Of a stretch of 40,447 nucleotides of DNA, positions 31,909 through 40,385 are shown one piece after another. The translations under genes were made by a program, and so were the position numbers. The DNA lies in assembly GCA_017521105.1 (NCBI GenBank), contig JAFXDY010000108.1, positions 1 through 40,447 of the forward strand. Direction: 5' to 3'. Within the stretch, counting starts at the first letter, position 1, and every line of letters starts with the position of its first letter. Below the pieces are notes generated by a model, which was not told the DNA's origin, searched no databases, and saw nothing but the letters and a program-made list of their open reading frames with translations. This DNA comes from Treponema sp. Its GTDB lineage: Bacteria > Spirochaetota > Spirochaetia > Treponematales > Treponemataceae.

Positions 31909-34020
31909 TTATGTTCCTATTGTACAATTACTACCAATGGTTGCTTCAGTTGATGTCAAATAAATACTGTTTTCACAAGTTGTATTTGTCATTTTTAGTA
32001 CAGAGTCAGAGCCTGACATATATATACCATCAGTTCCATCAATTCCATCATATTCAGAAATACAATCTTTAATAACACATTCATCTAATTCTAGTGAACT
32101 TTGATAAAACCACAATGCTGCGCCAGTAGACAAATTGTTCCAACCATTTTTTATAGTTAAATTTTGCATTTTCATATAAAAATTTCCATAAGTTTCTATG
32201 AATCTTCCACGATTTTGAGCATCTATAGTTGCATTGTTAATTCCAATCAAAGTGATTTTATTATCTTCACCAAATTCTGTGTCTTTTATTATTACAAGAG
32301 TATTTTTAGATGTTTCTGTTACTCCCTGTGAATCTGCAGTCAATGTACCATCAATATATATGGTTCTAACGTTTTGTCCTTTTAATGATTTTATAACGTT
32401 AGTTAAATTCTTTTTTGGAGCATCTATTGACAACCCATCATTAATATCTTTTCCCGTATCACCATTTACAAAATATGCACCAGAAACATACTGCGATGGG
32501 ATATCTGGAGTGGTATTTTCTGGTATTAAGACTTCATTTGAAAGAGTACCCCAACAATAAGAGTTGTAAAAAGTGTTTTTAATTGTACTTGGTATTGGGT
32601 ATTGGGAGTCAGAAACTTCACCATTATACCAACCATCTAAAGATAATGTATCAAGGTCTGAAGAATTTTTTCCAAAAACGTCATCAACAGCAGTAACTGT
32701 TGGCAATATAGTTGAATCATAATAGTTGTTTGATAATGTTGCATTTGAATCCGAACTTGCAATATAAACTATAGGATAAATATTATCGTCCTCATCTTTT
32801 CCTTGAATACTATAAGCATTTATACATGAAGTTACAGAAGAGCTCTTTTCAGGGGCTCCATAAATATTTGCAATACCTGCCACAGCATTGTAAGTACCAT
32901 TCATAGTAATTGAGCCTAAATTCAAACAGTTGCTAATAGTTACATTATTTTCTCCATATCCTAGAATTCCTGCAACACTATAACCATTAGTGATTTCTGC
33001 AATATTGACACAGGAATTAATGTTTACAACACCACTTGACCAACCTAAAATGCCCCCCACTGAATTACTTGAATAATTATTTGTTATTTCAACATTATTT
33101 ATACAATTTTTTATTGTAACTGAATTTTTTGCTTGACCAACAATTCCGCCAATATTATAGGTAGAATCGCAGGTAATGTTTCCTTGCACATACAAATTCA
33201 TTATTGTTGCATCTTGAACACAACCAAAAAAGCCTAAATCTGTAGAAGTATTTGAATTAATTTTTAAATTTGTTACACATTTTCCTTTTCCATCAAAAAT
33301 ACCATTATAAGCTTTATTATCATCATCATTTTTATAATAACCAATTGGCTCCCAGTTATCTTCTGTTAAAGCAATATCACTACAAAGTTTTGCGTTTAGA
33401 GATTGGTTGTTAGGATCACCAGGAGAAAAAACAGCATCATCAACACTTATTGGCTTTGTAATTGAATTGTTAACAATATCTCTAAATGTTTTTAACCCTT
33501 CTTCTGTGTAAATTTCTAAAATACCAGTATTATAAGATAAATCTTTTGGATCTTGAGTATTTTCTGGAGGAATGTCTGTGACACCGGAATAAGGCCTTAG
33601 ATTTATTGTAATTGAATTTTTTCCTTCTGAAACTACAAAAATTTGGCTTTGACCTACGTATAAAATTTTATTGTCGGATGTAATTTGAGCTTTAATAATA
33701 GATTTTGTTCCTACTGTTATATCGTTAAATGTTATTCTTGCTGAATTATTTTTAACAGGAACTGTTTGTGTTTCTATAATTTTAAAATCTGGAATATCTT
33801 CAATTTGATCTTCCATATTTTCTACATCATACATTATTACGGTAACATATAAATTTTCTGAATGTGTTGCAGCTCTTTGAGTATTTTGAGTATTTTGATT
33901 TTTTTGATTTTGAAGATTAAAAGAAATTACTAAAGAATTACTTTCTAGATTATTTGAACAGGAAAAAAAAAGTAAAGAAAAGGACAAAATTGATAGTAAT
34001 AATCTTAAAAATTTTTTCAT
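31909..34020 (-). CDS. Surface lipoprotein with GLUG-like repeats and parallel beta-helix region, truncated by an in-frame stop
   Basis: A 703-residue product. The signal FSLLFFSC gives lipid attachment at C21. Residues ~30-150 form a beta domain. Residues ~230-400 carry GLUG-like repeats such as NIGGIVGQAKNSVTIKNCIN, SVGGILGWSSGVVNINSCVN and VAGILGYGENNVTISNCLNL. From ~495, SGAYFVNGDTGKDINDGLSI and TIYIDGTLTADSQG begin a pectin-lyase-like beta-helix. Such proteins are exposed on treponemes and may bind host or fibre material; the ligand is unknown. Shine-Dalgarno GAGG precedes ATG 34020. The chain stops at TAA 31909 in the middle of a strand motif (CTIGT) while coding continues, so it is probably truncated. 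Confidence 0.78.
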   Translation of the reverse strand: MKKFLRLLLSILSFSLLFFSCSNNLESNSLVISFNLQNQKNQNTQNTQRAATHSENLYVTVIMYDVENMEDQIEDIPDFKIIETQTVPVKNNSARITFNDITVGTKSIIKAQITSDNKILYVGQSQIFVVSEGKNSITINLRPYSGVTDIPPENTQDPKDLSYNTGILEIYTEEGLKTFRDIVNNSITKPISVDDAVFSPGDPNNQSLNAKLCSDIALTEDNWEPIGYYKNDDDNKAYNGIFDGKGKCVTNLKINSNTSTDLGFFGCVQDATIMNLYVQGNITCDSTYNIGGIVGQAKNSVTIKNCINNVEITNNYSSNSVGGILGWSSGVVNINSCVNIAEITNGYSVAGILGYGENNVTISNCLNLGSITMNGTYNAVAGIANIYGAPEKSSSVTSCINAYSIQGKDEDDNIYPIVYIASSDSNATLSNNYYDSTILPTVTAVDDVFGKNSSDLDTLSLDGWYNGEVSDSQYPIPSTIKNTFYNSYCWGTLSNEVLIPENTTPDIPSQYVSGAYFVNGDTGKDINDGLSIDAPKKNLTNVIKSLKGQNVRTIYIDGTLTADSQGVTETSKNTLVIIKDTEFGEDNKITLIGINNATIDAQNRGRFIETYGNFYMKMQNLTIKNGWNNLSTGAALWFYQSSLELDECVIKDCISEYDGIDGTDGIYMSGSDSVLKMTNTTCENSIYLTSTEATIGSNCTIGT

Positions 34021-34056
34021 AAAAACTACCTCAACCTTTAAAATTTTTACTAAACA

Positions 34057-34085
34057 ATTTTACCCCTCACCAATATATTTGTCAA
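34057..34085 (-). promoter_or_regulatory. Sigma-70 promoter of the lipoprotein gene
   Basis: The minus strand reads TTGACA (34080-34085), 17 bases, TAAAAT (34057-34062), about 35 bases before the ATG. This is the strongest promoter match on this strand. Confidence 0.78.
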
Positions 34086-34101
34086 ATTAATTATTTTTTT
34101 A

Positions 34102-34173
34102 TTTAGGGTTTAATACAAACCCTAAAAACGGCCGAGTCAAGGCCTTGAGCAAAGCGTGCCTTGACCGGACGTA
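34102..34173 (+). repeat. 72-bp double-hairpin element, copy 5
   Basis: Its sequence is nearly the same as copy 1 (AAACCCTAAA arm, GGCCGAG, GGACGTA end). It lies between the divergent lipoprotein and MATE genes. Confidence 0.93.
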
Positions 34174-34187
34174 TTATTATAAAGAAA

Positions 34188-34317
34188 TTTTTGGGATTTT
34201 GCACCAAATGCGCCCGAGAATTGAGCAGGCCAGCCTTTTGGCTGGAGTGCGTAGCACTGACCGTAAGGGAACTGCGAAATGCGACTATGCCTATGTACTT
34301 GGCGCCAAATCAAAAAA
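34188..34317. other. GC-richer structured intergenic element, function unknown
   Basis: Imperfect terminal arms (GGATTTTGCACCAA near 34193-34206 against TTGGCGCCAAATCA near 34299-34312) enclose hairpins CCAGCC-TTTT-GGCTGG (34230-34245) and GTGC-GTA-GCAC (34247-34257). Its base composition is visibly richer in G and C than its surroundings. It could be a mobile repeat or a structured RNA near the MATE gene's 5' end. I do not recognise it. Confidence 0.5.
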
Positions 34318-34372
34318 TACCAACAAAACGCACATACTAGTAAGAAATGTCAAATTATGATAAAGTGTGTTT

Positions 34373-35731
34373 ATGAAAAATGATGATTTAAAAGAAAATA
34401 TTATGGGTACAATGCCCGTTGGAAGACTTTTGGTAAAAATTTCGCTTCCAATGATGATTTCAATGCTTGTTCAGGCACTTTACAATATTGTTGATAGCAT
34501 TTTTGTTGCAAAACTTTCAACAGACGCCTTAACTGCCGTTTCTTTAGCATTTCCAATTCAAAACTTAATGATTTCGGCTTCTGTTGGTACAGGCGTTGGT
34601 CTTAATGCACTTCTTTCTATGCGATTAGGTCAAAAAAATGAAAAAGCGGTTACAGCTTCTGCCTTAAATGGAATCTTTTTATTTACAATCACTTGTGTAA
34701 TTTTTATGATTTTAGGATTTTTTATTCCAGAAATTTATTTAAAATCACAAACTTCCGATGCTCACATTGTTTCTTTGGGAGTTGATTATTTAAAAATTTG
34801 TATGATTGTTTCTTTTGGTCTTTTTGGTTCAATTTTGTTTGAACGTCTTTTGCAAGCCACAGGATTAACAATGCTTTCTATGGTTTCTCAAATTACTGGT
34901 GCGGTTGTTAACACAATTTTAGATCCAATTTTGATTTTTGGTTTGCTTGGATGTCCAAAAATGGGAATTGCAGGAGCGGCTTGGGCAACTGTAATTGGTC
35001 AAATTGCGGCTACAGTTGTGGCTTTTGCATTGAATATTAAACGTAACAAAGACATAAAATTCTCTGCAAAAGGATTTAAGCCAAATCTAATTATCATTCG
35101 TGATATTTACAAAGTTGGTGTTCCTTCAATTTTACTTGGTTCTCTTGGTTCAGTTCTTACATATTTAATCAATTTGATTTTAGGTGCTTTTTCAACTGTT
35201 GCAATTGCTGTTTACGGAGTTTATTTTAAATTACAAAGTTTTGTATTTATGCCAGTTTTTGGATTGAACAACGGAATTGTTCCAATTGTTGCATACAATT
35301 ACGGTGCAAAATATAAAGACAGAATTATTAAATCAATAAAATTATGTGCTTTTGTTGCACTTGCAATTATGATTGTTGGAATGCTGATTTTTATTTTCTT
35401 CCCAGTTCAACTTTTAGGAATGTTCTCTCCAAACGAAGAAATGCTTAGAATTGGAGTTCCTGCATTAAGAATTATTGCAATTCACTTCCCTCTTGCTGCA
35501 ATTGGAATTACATTTACATCAGTTTTCCAAGCTTTTGGTAGAGGTTTATTAAGTATGTTTGCTTCATTCACACGCCAATTAATTGGACTTTTACCAGCGG
35601 CTTGGCTTTTATCACTAACTGGAAACGTAAACAATATTTGGTGGGCTTTTCCTATTGCGGAAATGGTTTCTTTAATTGCCTGTATTATTGCAATGAAAAA
35701 TGTATACAAAACACAAATAAAAACACTGTAA
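34373..35731 (+). CDS. MATE-family efflux transporter, second gene
   Basis: A 452-residue protein with 12 membrane segments. MPVGRLLVKISLPMMISMLV, LYNIVDSIFVAKLS, ASVGTGVGLNALLSMRLGQK and FGLNNGIVPIVAYNYGAKYK are MATE blocks. It should export cationic compounds by ion antiport. ATG 34373 is used; an in-frame GTG at 34367 lies five bases after TATGAT (34356-34361) and could be a leaderless start. It has little residue identity with the MATE protein at 17.2 kb outside family motifs, so it is not a recent duplicate. Confidence 0.88.
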   Translation: MKNDDLKENIMGTMPVGRLLVKISLPMMISMLVQALYNIVDSIFVAKLSTDALTAVSLAFPIQNLMISASVGTGVGLNALLSMRLGQKNEKAVTASALNGIFLFTITCVIFMILGFFIPEIYLKSQTSDAHIVSLGVDYLKICMIVSFGLFGSILFERLLQATGLTMLSMVSQITGAVVNTILDPILIFGLLGCPKMGIAGAAWATVIGQIAATVVAFALNIKRNKDIKFSAKGFKPNLIIIRDIYKVGVPSILLGSLGSVLTYLINLILGAFSTVAIAVYGVYFKLQSFVFMPVFGLNNGIVPIVAYNYGAKYKDRIIKSIKLCAFVALAIMIVGMLIFIFFPVQLLGMFSPNEEMLRIGVPALRIIAIHFPLAAIGITFTSVFQAFGRGLLSMFASFTRQLIGLLPAAWLLSLTGNVNNIWWAFPIAEMVSLIACIIAMKNVYKTQIKTL

Positions 35732-35743
35732 AAAAATCCTTCC

Positions 35744-36037
35744 GTCACTGCGAGCGTAGCGCGGCAGTCCACTTTCTAGATTGCCACGATTTTCTTCAGA
35801 AAATCTCGCAATGACGAATATATGTCATCCTCGGATTTCAAATAATTGTCATCCTCGGACTTGATCCGAGGATCTATCTAAAAAAAAGATTGTCGGGTCA
35901 AGCCCGACAATGACAATAATACAACATATTGTAAAAAAAATCCTTCCGTCACTGCAATGACGAATATATGTCATCCTCGGACTTGATCCGAGGATCTACC
36001 TTAAAAAAAGATTGTCGGGTCAAGCCCGACAATGACA
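35744..36037. repeat. Partly duplicated palindromic repeat array between convergent genes
   Basis: Units in order: GTCACTGCGAG...GCAGTCCA (35744-35771), GATTGCC...GCAATGAC with inner arms GATTTTC/GAAAATC (35779-35815), hairpin CCTCGGA (35847-35875), hairpin TGTCGGG (35887-35915), then again CCTCGGA (35969-35997) and TGTCGGG (36009-36037). The block from TCCTTCCGTCACTGC to the last hairpin is present twice, but the second copy has lost the core of the first two units. This 315-base gap has no gene. Confidence 0.9.
36003..36037 (-). terminator. Repeat hairpin placed as terminator of the flavin reductase gene
   Basis: Read on the minus strand, the TGTCGGG/CCCGACA hairpin starts ten bases after the stop codon and is followed by a run of seven T. 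The copy at 35887-35915 has the same layout. This fits an intrinsic terminator made from the repeat. Confidence 0.6.
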
Positions 36038-36046
36038 GGGTATTTT

Positions 36047-36664
36047 TTAATTCGCATATATTGGTTCAAAATCTTCGGCTGGGTGACCGCAAATTGGGCA
36101 AATAAAATCTGCAGGAAGTTCGCTTTCCATATATTCATAACCGCAGATTTTACAACGCCAGCCAATAATTTTTTTGCCTGAATCTATCTTATTTTTTGGT
36201 TTAATATCATTTTGATAATCTGAATAAGTAATTGGTTTTTCGTTGCTTGTGATTTGTGCATCCTGAATTTCTGCTACAAACAAAGTGTGAGAACCTAAAT
36301 CCGTAGACGAAACAACTTTTGCAGAAATTACAGAACAGATTTCTTTTGTTAAATAAGGATTTCCGTTTAGGTCTGTTTTATAAGGGAAAGATTCGAATTT
36401 ATTAACATCTCGCCCACTTTGATATCCAAAATGTTTGATTGTTTCAAAATCGCAAGTTTTATCTAAAATGGAAAGTGCAAAAGTCCCAGATTTTTTGAGC
36501 ATTTTGCAAGTTTCGTTTGCATTAATTACAGTAATAACAATTTGCATTGGATTTGTAGTTACTTGCATTCCTGTATTTGTGATGCAAGCATTCAATTTTT
36601 CTCCATCTTTTACACCTAAAACAAAAACACCATAAGAAAAATTATATAAAGCTTTTTGATCCAT
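36047..36664 (-). CDS. Flavin reductase-rubredoxin fusion (high-molecular-weight rubredoxin type)
   Basis: A 205-residue protein. The first ~155 residues are a flavin reductase-like FMN-binding domain: FSYGVFVLGVKDGEKLNACI, TNPMQIVITVINANETCKML, SGTFALSILD. The last ~40 are a rubredoxin-like iron site, WRCKICGYEYMESELPADF with ICPICGHPAEDFEP, giving four cysteines. In anaerobes such fusions pass electrons from NAD(P)H to flavodiiron proteins that reduce oxygen or nitric oxide (family knowledge). This fits an anaerobe needing oxygen defence. Shine-Dalgarno AGGAG lies upstream of the ATG. Confidence 0.85.
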   Translation of the reverse strand: MDQKALYNFSYGVFVLGVKDGEKLNACITNTGMQVTTNPMQIVITVINANETCKMLKKSGTFALSILDKTCDFETIKHFGYQSGRDVNKFESFPYKTDLNGNPYLTKEICSVISAKVVSSTDLGSHTLFVAEIQDAQITSNEKPITYSDYQNDIKPKNKIDSGKKIIGWRCKICGYEYMESELPADFICPICGHPAEDFEPIYAN

Positions 36665-36737
36665 AAAAAAAACTCCTAAATTAAAAACTAATATAATAAA
36701 TATAATGGAAGAATTAAAAAAAAGGAAATAATTTTTT

Positions 36738-37115
36738 TTACCAAATTGTATTAACTGAATATGAAGGAATTATAGAATCTTTTGTGATTATACATAAATC
36801 TTCTGTTTTTGCTTGACAAATCAATAATCTATCAAAAGGGTCATTATGTATTTTTTCTAATAGTTCAAGATAATCTAAATGTTTTGATTTTATGGGTAAT
36901 ATTGAAATTTCTTTTTTTATACATAAATCTTCTATTTCTGAAATTGATTTATCTATTTGAAGTTTTCCGATACTTTTCTTTATTGCAATTTCCCATAAAG
37001 AAACAATACTAACAAAAATTGTAGGTTCTGTATTTATTATTTCTGTAGATTTTTTTGAAAGTTCTGGAGAATCTTTTAAATACCAAAGTAAAGTATGGGT
37101 ATCAATTAAAAACAT
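36738..37115 (-). CDS. PIN-domain toxin, VapC type
   Basis: A 125-residue PIN nuclease. The acidic site is complete: D5 in FLIDTHTLLWYL, E42 in SLWEIAIKKS, D92/D95 in NDPFDRLLICQA and D113 in TKDS. The subgroup with LLW.L and HNDPFDR is the common VapC/PIN toxin branch, which cleaves tRNA or rRNA when free of antitoxin. Its start overlaps the end of the upstream antitoxin gene by one base. The target RNA is not deducible. Confidence 0.85.
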   Translation of the reverse strand: MFLIDTHTLLWYLKDSPELSKKSTEIINTEPTIFVSIVSLWEIAIKKSIGKLQIDKSISEIEDLCIKKEISILPIKSKHLDYLELLEKIHNDPFDRLLICQAKTEDLCIITKDSIIPSYSVNTIW

Positions 37116-37321
37116 TATAGATAATCCTTAAAACAATCTGGAGTTTTATCAAAATCTTCAGACATAAAAAAAGTTCCTGTTAATCCACCAGGTTGTCTTT
37201 TTGTTTCTTTTGAATTAATACTCTTATTTTTTGAAATTAAAAAATTGATGTATTCAAAAACTGATTGTTGTTGTTCAATAGTTAAACTTTCAATTTTTTT
37301 TTCTAATATTTCATAAGGCAT
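37115..37321 (-). CDS. DUF2281-like antitoxin partner of the PIN toxin
   Basis: A 68-residue protein. The N-terminal half, PYEILEKKIESLTIEQQQSV with FEYINFLISKNK, resembles DUF2281 antitoxins. The C-terminal half (GGLTGTFFMSEDFDKTPDCF) is the acidic aromatic segment that would wrap the toxin. ATG 37321 is chosen because AGGAGG (37327-37332 reverse complement) lies five bases before it; GTG 37327 overlaps that site. It precedes and is coupled to the toxin gene, the usual order for VapBC. Confidence 0.75.
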   Translation of the reverse strand: MPYEILEKKIESLTIEQQQSVFEYINFLISKNKSINSKETKRQPGGLTGTFFMSEDFDKTPDCFKDYL

Positions 37322-37393
37322 AAACACCTCCTAAATATATATTTTAATATATTATGGAAAGTAAAAAAAAACAATATTTAAAGAAAGGTATGT

Positions 37394-37765
37394 TTATTTT
37401 ATTGTTGTAATTCTTTTTATCAAATAACACACAAACACAAAAATCAAACTGCCCAACACGGCTCCAATTGAATCGCAACACCAGTCAAAAAATGATACGG
37501 ATCTTCCAGGAGTAAAGGATTGGTGGATTTCGTCTATAATTCCATAAACGGAAACGAAAACTGAAGAAATCCAAAATTGAGAATACTTTTTAATATTAAA
37601 ACCAAATGCTACCCAAAATGCCAAACCTGCAAAACAAACTAGATGAACTAATTTGTCTGCTCCAAAAAAAATTGGCATATATCCAATAAGGGATTTTGAA
37701 GAAAGATACCAACTCACTCCCATAATGAAAAAAGCTGGTATCCATTTTAATATTTTTTTTAACAT
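37394..37765 (-). CDS. VanZ-family membrane protein
   Basis: A 123-residue protein with four membrane segments. FFGADKLVHLVCFAGLAFWV (the D-K-x-x-H motif), IDEIHQSFTPGRSVSFFDWC and CDSIGAVLGSL are VanZ-family blocks. VanZ-like proteins are linked to low-level teicoplanin resistance but their general role is unclear. No Shine-Dalgarno is seen; TATAAA lies three bases before the ATG. Confidence 0.82.
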   Translation of the reverse strand: MLKKILKWIPAFFIMGVSWYLSSKSLIGYMPIFFGADKLVHLVCFAGLAFWVAFGFNIKKYSQFWISSVFVSVYGIIDEIHQSFTPGRSVSFFDWCCDSIGAVLGSLIFVFVCYLIKRITTIK

Positions 37766-37797
37766 AATTTTATAAAATAACTATCATTGACAGTCAC

Positions 37798-37996
37798 TGG
37801 ATTGCTTCGCTTCGCTCGCAATGACAAACTAGTTTACACGTGATGACCTTTTTTTCTAAGTCATTGCGAGGAGCGAAGCGACGTGGCAATCCACATCACA
37901 AATGTTCATTCACATACCAGACTGCCACGACCTAAAGGTCTCGCAGTGACAAAAAACTCCAAGTCATTGCGAGGAGCGAAGCGACGTGGCAATCCA
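37798..37996. repeat. TCATTGCGAG-family palindromic array between vanZ-like gene and metG
   Basis: Units: GGATTGC...GCAATGACA (37798-37826), a TCATTGCGAGGAGCG unit (37860-37893), CTGCCACGACC-TAAA-GGTCTCGCAG (37919-37951), and the TCATTGCGAGGAGCG unit repeated identically (37963-37996). The rest of the ~300-base gap holds only AT-rich sequence with an AATTC-rich stretch near 38023-38056 and no gene. Confidence 0.88.
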
Positions 37997-38063
37997 CTTC
38001 ATCTCTTCTCGCTTTGCTTTCACAATTCTTAATTCATAATTCTGAATTCTAAATTATTATATA

Positions 38064-40385
38064 TTATCCAATTTCTGAGTTTAATGCTTTTGTTGTTGTA
38101 ATTTCTTTGCCGTCGGCAAGCAATTTTTTTCCAGCCAATTGTACAACTCCGTTTACAGCGTTCATTGAAACTGCAAAGAATTCGTCGGCTGTAATTTCTG
38201 CTTTTTTTGTGGCATTTACATCTGCGCCTTCAAGAACAACTTTTGTTCCAGGAGCGGCCCAGCTTGCATCCAAAACTTCAACGCAATCTTTACCGTTTTC
38301 ATCTTTGTAGTCGCCAGCCAAAAGCATTCCATGACTTTCTACCCCACGCATTTTTCTTGGAGCCAAGTTTGCAGCAATAATTACGTGTTTTCCAAGCAAT
38401 TCTTCTGGTTTAAGATACATTCTAAGTCCAGATTGAATAATGCGAGGAGTGTCTGTTCCATCGTCCATTGTTTCAATGTAAAGTTTGTCGCCTTCTGGGT
38501 TGTTATCAACTTTTAAGATTTTTGCTACACGCAATTCAATATTTGCATTAAAGAAATCTGCTTGTTGTTCAACTGGTAAAGTTTCTGGTTCTTTTGGAGC
38601 AGGTTTCTTTTCTTTCTTTTTAGAATCTGCAGGTTTTTCGTCTTTGCGTTCATTTTGTTTTCCACTGAATTTTTCACGGAAAGCAAGCATTGTTTTTTGA
38701 TCCATTGGTTTAAAGTAAACTTCTGTAGGACCAATTTTATCAAGACCTTCTGTTTTTCCTAAATCATTCCAAGTTAAACCTTCTTTTGCAGGAACACCAA
38801 GTTTTGTTTCTTGAATTTGTTTTCCAAAGTAGCTCATTACAATTTGAGTATATTGTGGCATGTAAGGATTCATCATAATCATCAAATCTTTAATTACATA
38901 ACACAAATTGTGAATTAAACTAGCAGCTTTTTCTGGTTCAGTTGTACGAGTTTTCCAAGGTTCAGCGGCTTGGAATTTTTTGTTACAAATATCTGCAATT
39001 TCAAAACATTGATGGAAAGCATCTTTTAAATTTGCCCATTCAAGATTTTCTGTAATTTTTGCTTCTAAATCACGAACTTGAGCCCACAATTCTTCATCAA
39101 CAGGAGCATCTGGAATAATTCCATCATAATATTTATTTACAAATAAAAGTGTTCTGTTTACTAAGTTTCCAAGATTTCCAATAAGTTCAGAATTCATTTT
39201 TTCCATAAAATCTTTCCATGTAAATTGGAAGTCTTGTTTTTCTGGACGATTGTAGAAAATGTAGAAACGCCAAGCGTCAGCTGGAATTCCAGTTTCAATA
39301 GCATCAGTTCCAAAAACACCAACACCACGGCTCTTAGAAAATTTCCCATCTTCGTAGTTCATATATTCAGATGAACTCATGTGATGAAGTTTTGTCCAAT
39401 CGTGTGGAGAACCAAGCAATGTACAAGGGAAAATTACAGTATGGAATGGAATGTTGTCTTTACCAATAAATTGGAACAATTCAACATCTTCTTTTCCTTT
39501 TGCTTCTTCGCTTTCTGAAGGAAGCCACCAAGATTTCCAATCAAAACCACCACGATTTGATTTTATTAATTCATCTGCAAGTTGTTTTGTAATAGAAAGA
39601 TAACCGATTGGTGCGTTGAACCAAACATAGAAAACTTTATCTTCGTATCCTGCTTTTGGAACTGGAATTCCCCATTTTAAGTCACGAGTGATTGCTCTTT
39701 CGTTTAAACCGTCACGAATCCAAGCTTTTGTAATGTTAATTGCGTTATCAGACCATTTTCCTTTAACACTAGCCTTTTCCATCCATTTTTCAAGTTTTTC
39801 ACTTAATTTTGGAAGGTCAATATACAAGTGTTTTGTTTCACGAACTTCTGGAGTTGCTCCACAAGTGTGACATTTTGGATCTTTTAATTCAATTGGGTCA
39901 AGCAAACTTCCACAATCATCACATTGATCTCCACGAGCACCAGAGCTTCCACATTTAGGACAAGTTCCGTCAACATAACGGTCTGCAAGGAACATTTTAC
40001 AAGAAGGACAATAAAGTTGTTTATTAACATGTTCTGTAATAAGACCAGCTTTGTCTAAATCATTAAAAAGTTCTTGTGTAATTTCTGTACATTGCTGATT
40101 TGAAGTTCTACCAAATTTATCAAAATTGATGTGAAACCATTTATAAATTTTTGTGTGTTCTTGATAATAATAATCGCACAATTGGCGAGGAGTTTTATTT
40201 TCTTCAATTGCTTTAGTTTCTGTTGCAGTTCCATATTCATCTGTACCACAAATATAAAGTGTATCATAACCGCGATTACGACAGAATCTAGCAAAAACAT
40301 CTCCAGAAAGCATTTGAATTAAGTTTCCAAGATGTGGAATATTGTTTACATAAGGCAATGCCGAGGTAATAAGTCTTCTTTTCAT
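38064..40385 (-). CDS. metG: Methionyl-tRNA synthetase with C-terminal tRNA-binding domain
   Basis: A 773-residue class I synthetase charging tRNA-Met. The HIGH-type motif is PHLGN (17-21) and the KMSKS-type motif is KFSKSRG. The zinc knuckles are CPSCKMFLADRYVDGTCPKC and CDDCG...CHTCG, so four CxxC pairs as in the two-zinc-site form. A lysine-rich linker (KKEKKPAPKEPETLPVEQQA) joins the C-terminal OB-fold FFNANIELRVAKILKVDNNP with LAPRKMRGVESHGMLLA, which improves tRNA binding and dimerisation. ATG 40385 is chosen because GAGG lies just upstream; an upstream GTG at 40397 contains that site. Confidence 0.93.
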   Translation of the reverse strand: MKRRLITSALPYVNNIPHLGNLIQMLSGDVFARFCRNRGYDTLYICGTDEYGTATETKAIEENKTPRQLCDYYYQEHTKIYKWFHINFDKFGRTSNQQCTEITQELFNDLDKAGLITEHVNKQLYCPSCKMFLADRYVDGTCPKCGSSGARGDQCDDCGSLLDPIELKDPKCHTCGATPEVRETKHLYIDLPKLSEKLEKWMEKASVKGKWSDNAINITKAWIRDGLNERAITRDLKWGIPVPKAGYEDKVFYVWFNAPIGYLSITKQLADELIKSNRGGFDWKSWWLPSESEEAKGKEDVELFQFIGKDNIPFHTVIFPCTLLGSPHDWTKLHHMSSSEYMNYEDGKFSKSRGVGVFGTDAIETGIPADAWRFYIFYNRPEKQDFQFTWKDFMEKMNSELIGNLGNLVNRTLLFVNKYYDGIIPDAPVDEELWAQVRDLEAKITENLEWANLKDAFHQCFEIADICNKKFQAAEPWKTRTTEPEKAASLIHNLCYVIKDLMIMMNPYMPQYTQIVMSYFGKQIQETKLGVPAKEGLTWNDLGKTEGLDKIGPTEVYFKPMDQKTMLAFREKFSGKQNERKDEKPADSKKKEKKPAPKEPETLPVEQQADFFNANIELRVAKILKVDNNPEGDKLYIETMDDGTDTPRIIQSGLRMYLKPEELLGKHVIIAANLAPRKMRGVESHGMLLAGDYKDENGKDCVEVLDASWAAPGTKVVLEGADVNATKKAEITADEFFAVSMNAVNGVVQLAGKKLLADGKEITTTKALNSEIG

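Noticed and set aside
31909-31911. Recoding (selenocysteine or readthrough) at the lipoprotein stop
   Set aside because: The codon is TAA, not TGA or TAG; there is no downstream stem-loop suited to recoding, so a nonsense change is the simpler view.
34145-34360. Small plus-strand open frame starting in a 72-bp repeat
   Set aside because: It is composed of repeat and structured-element sequence, has no Shine-Dalgarno and no protein family features.
38023-38056. AATTC-rich stretch downstream of metG
   Set aside because: It is short and imperfect, in AT-rich DNA; no origin, binding-site array or terminator could be supported.
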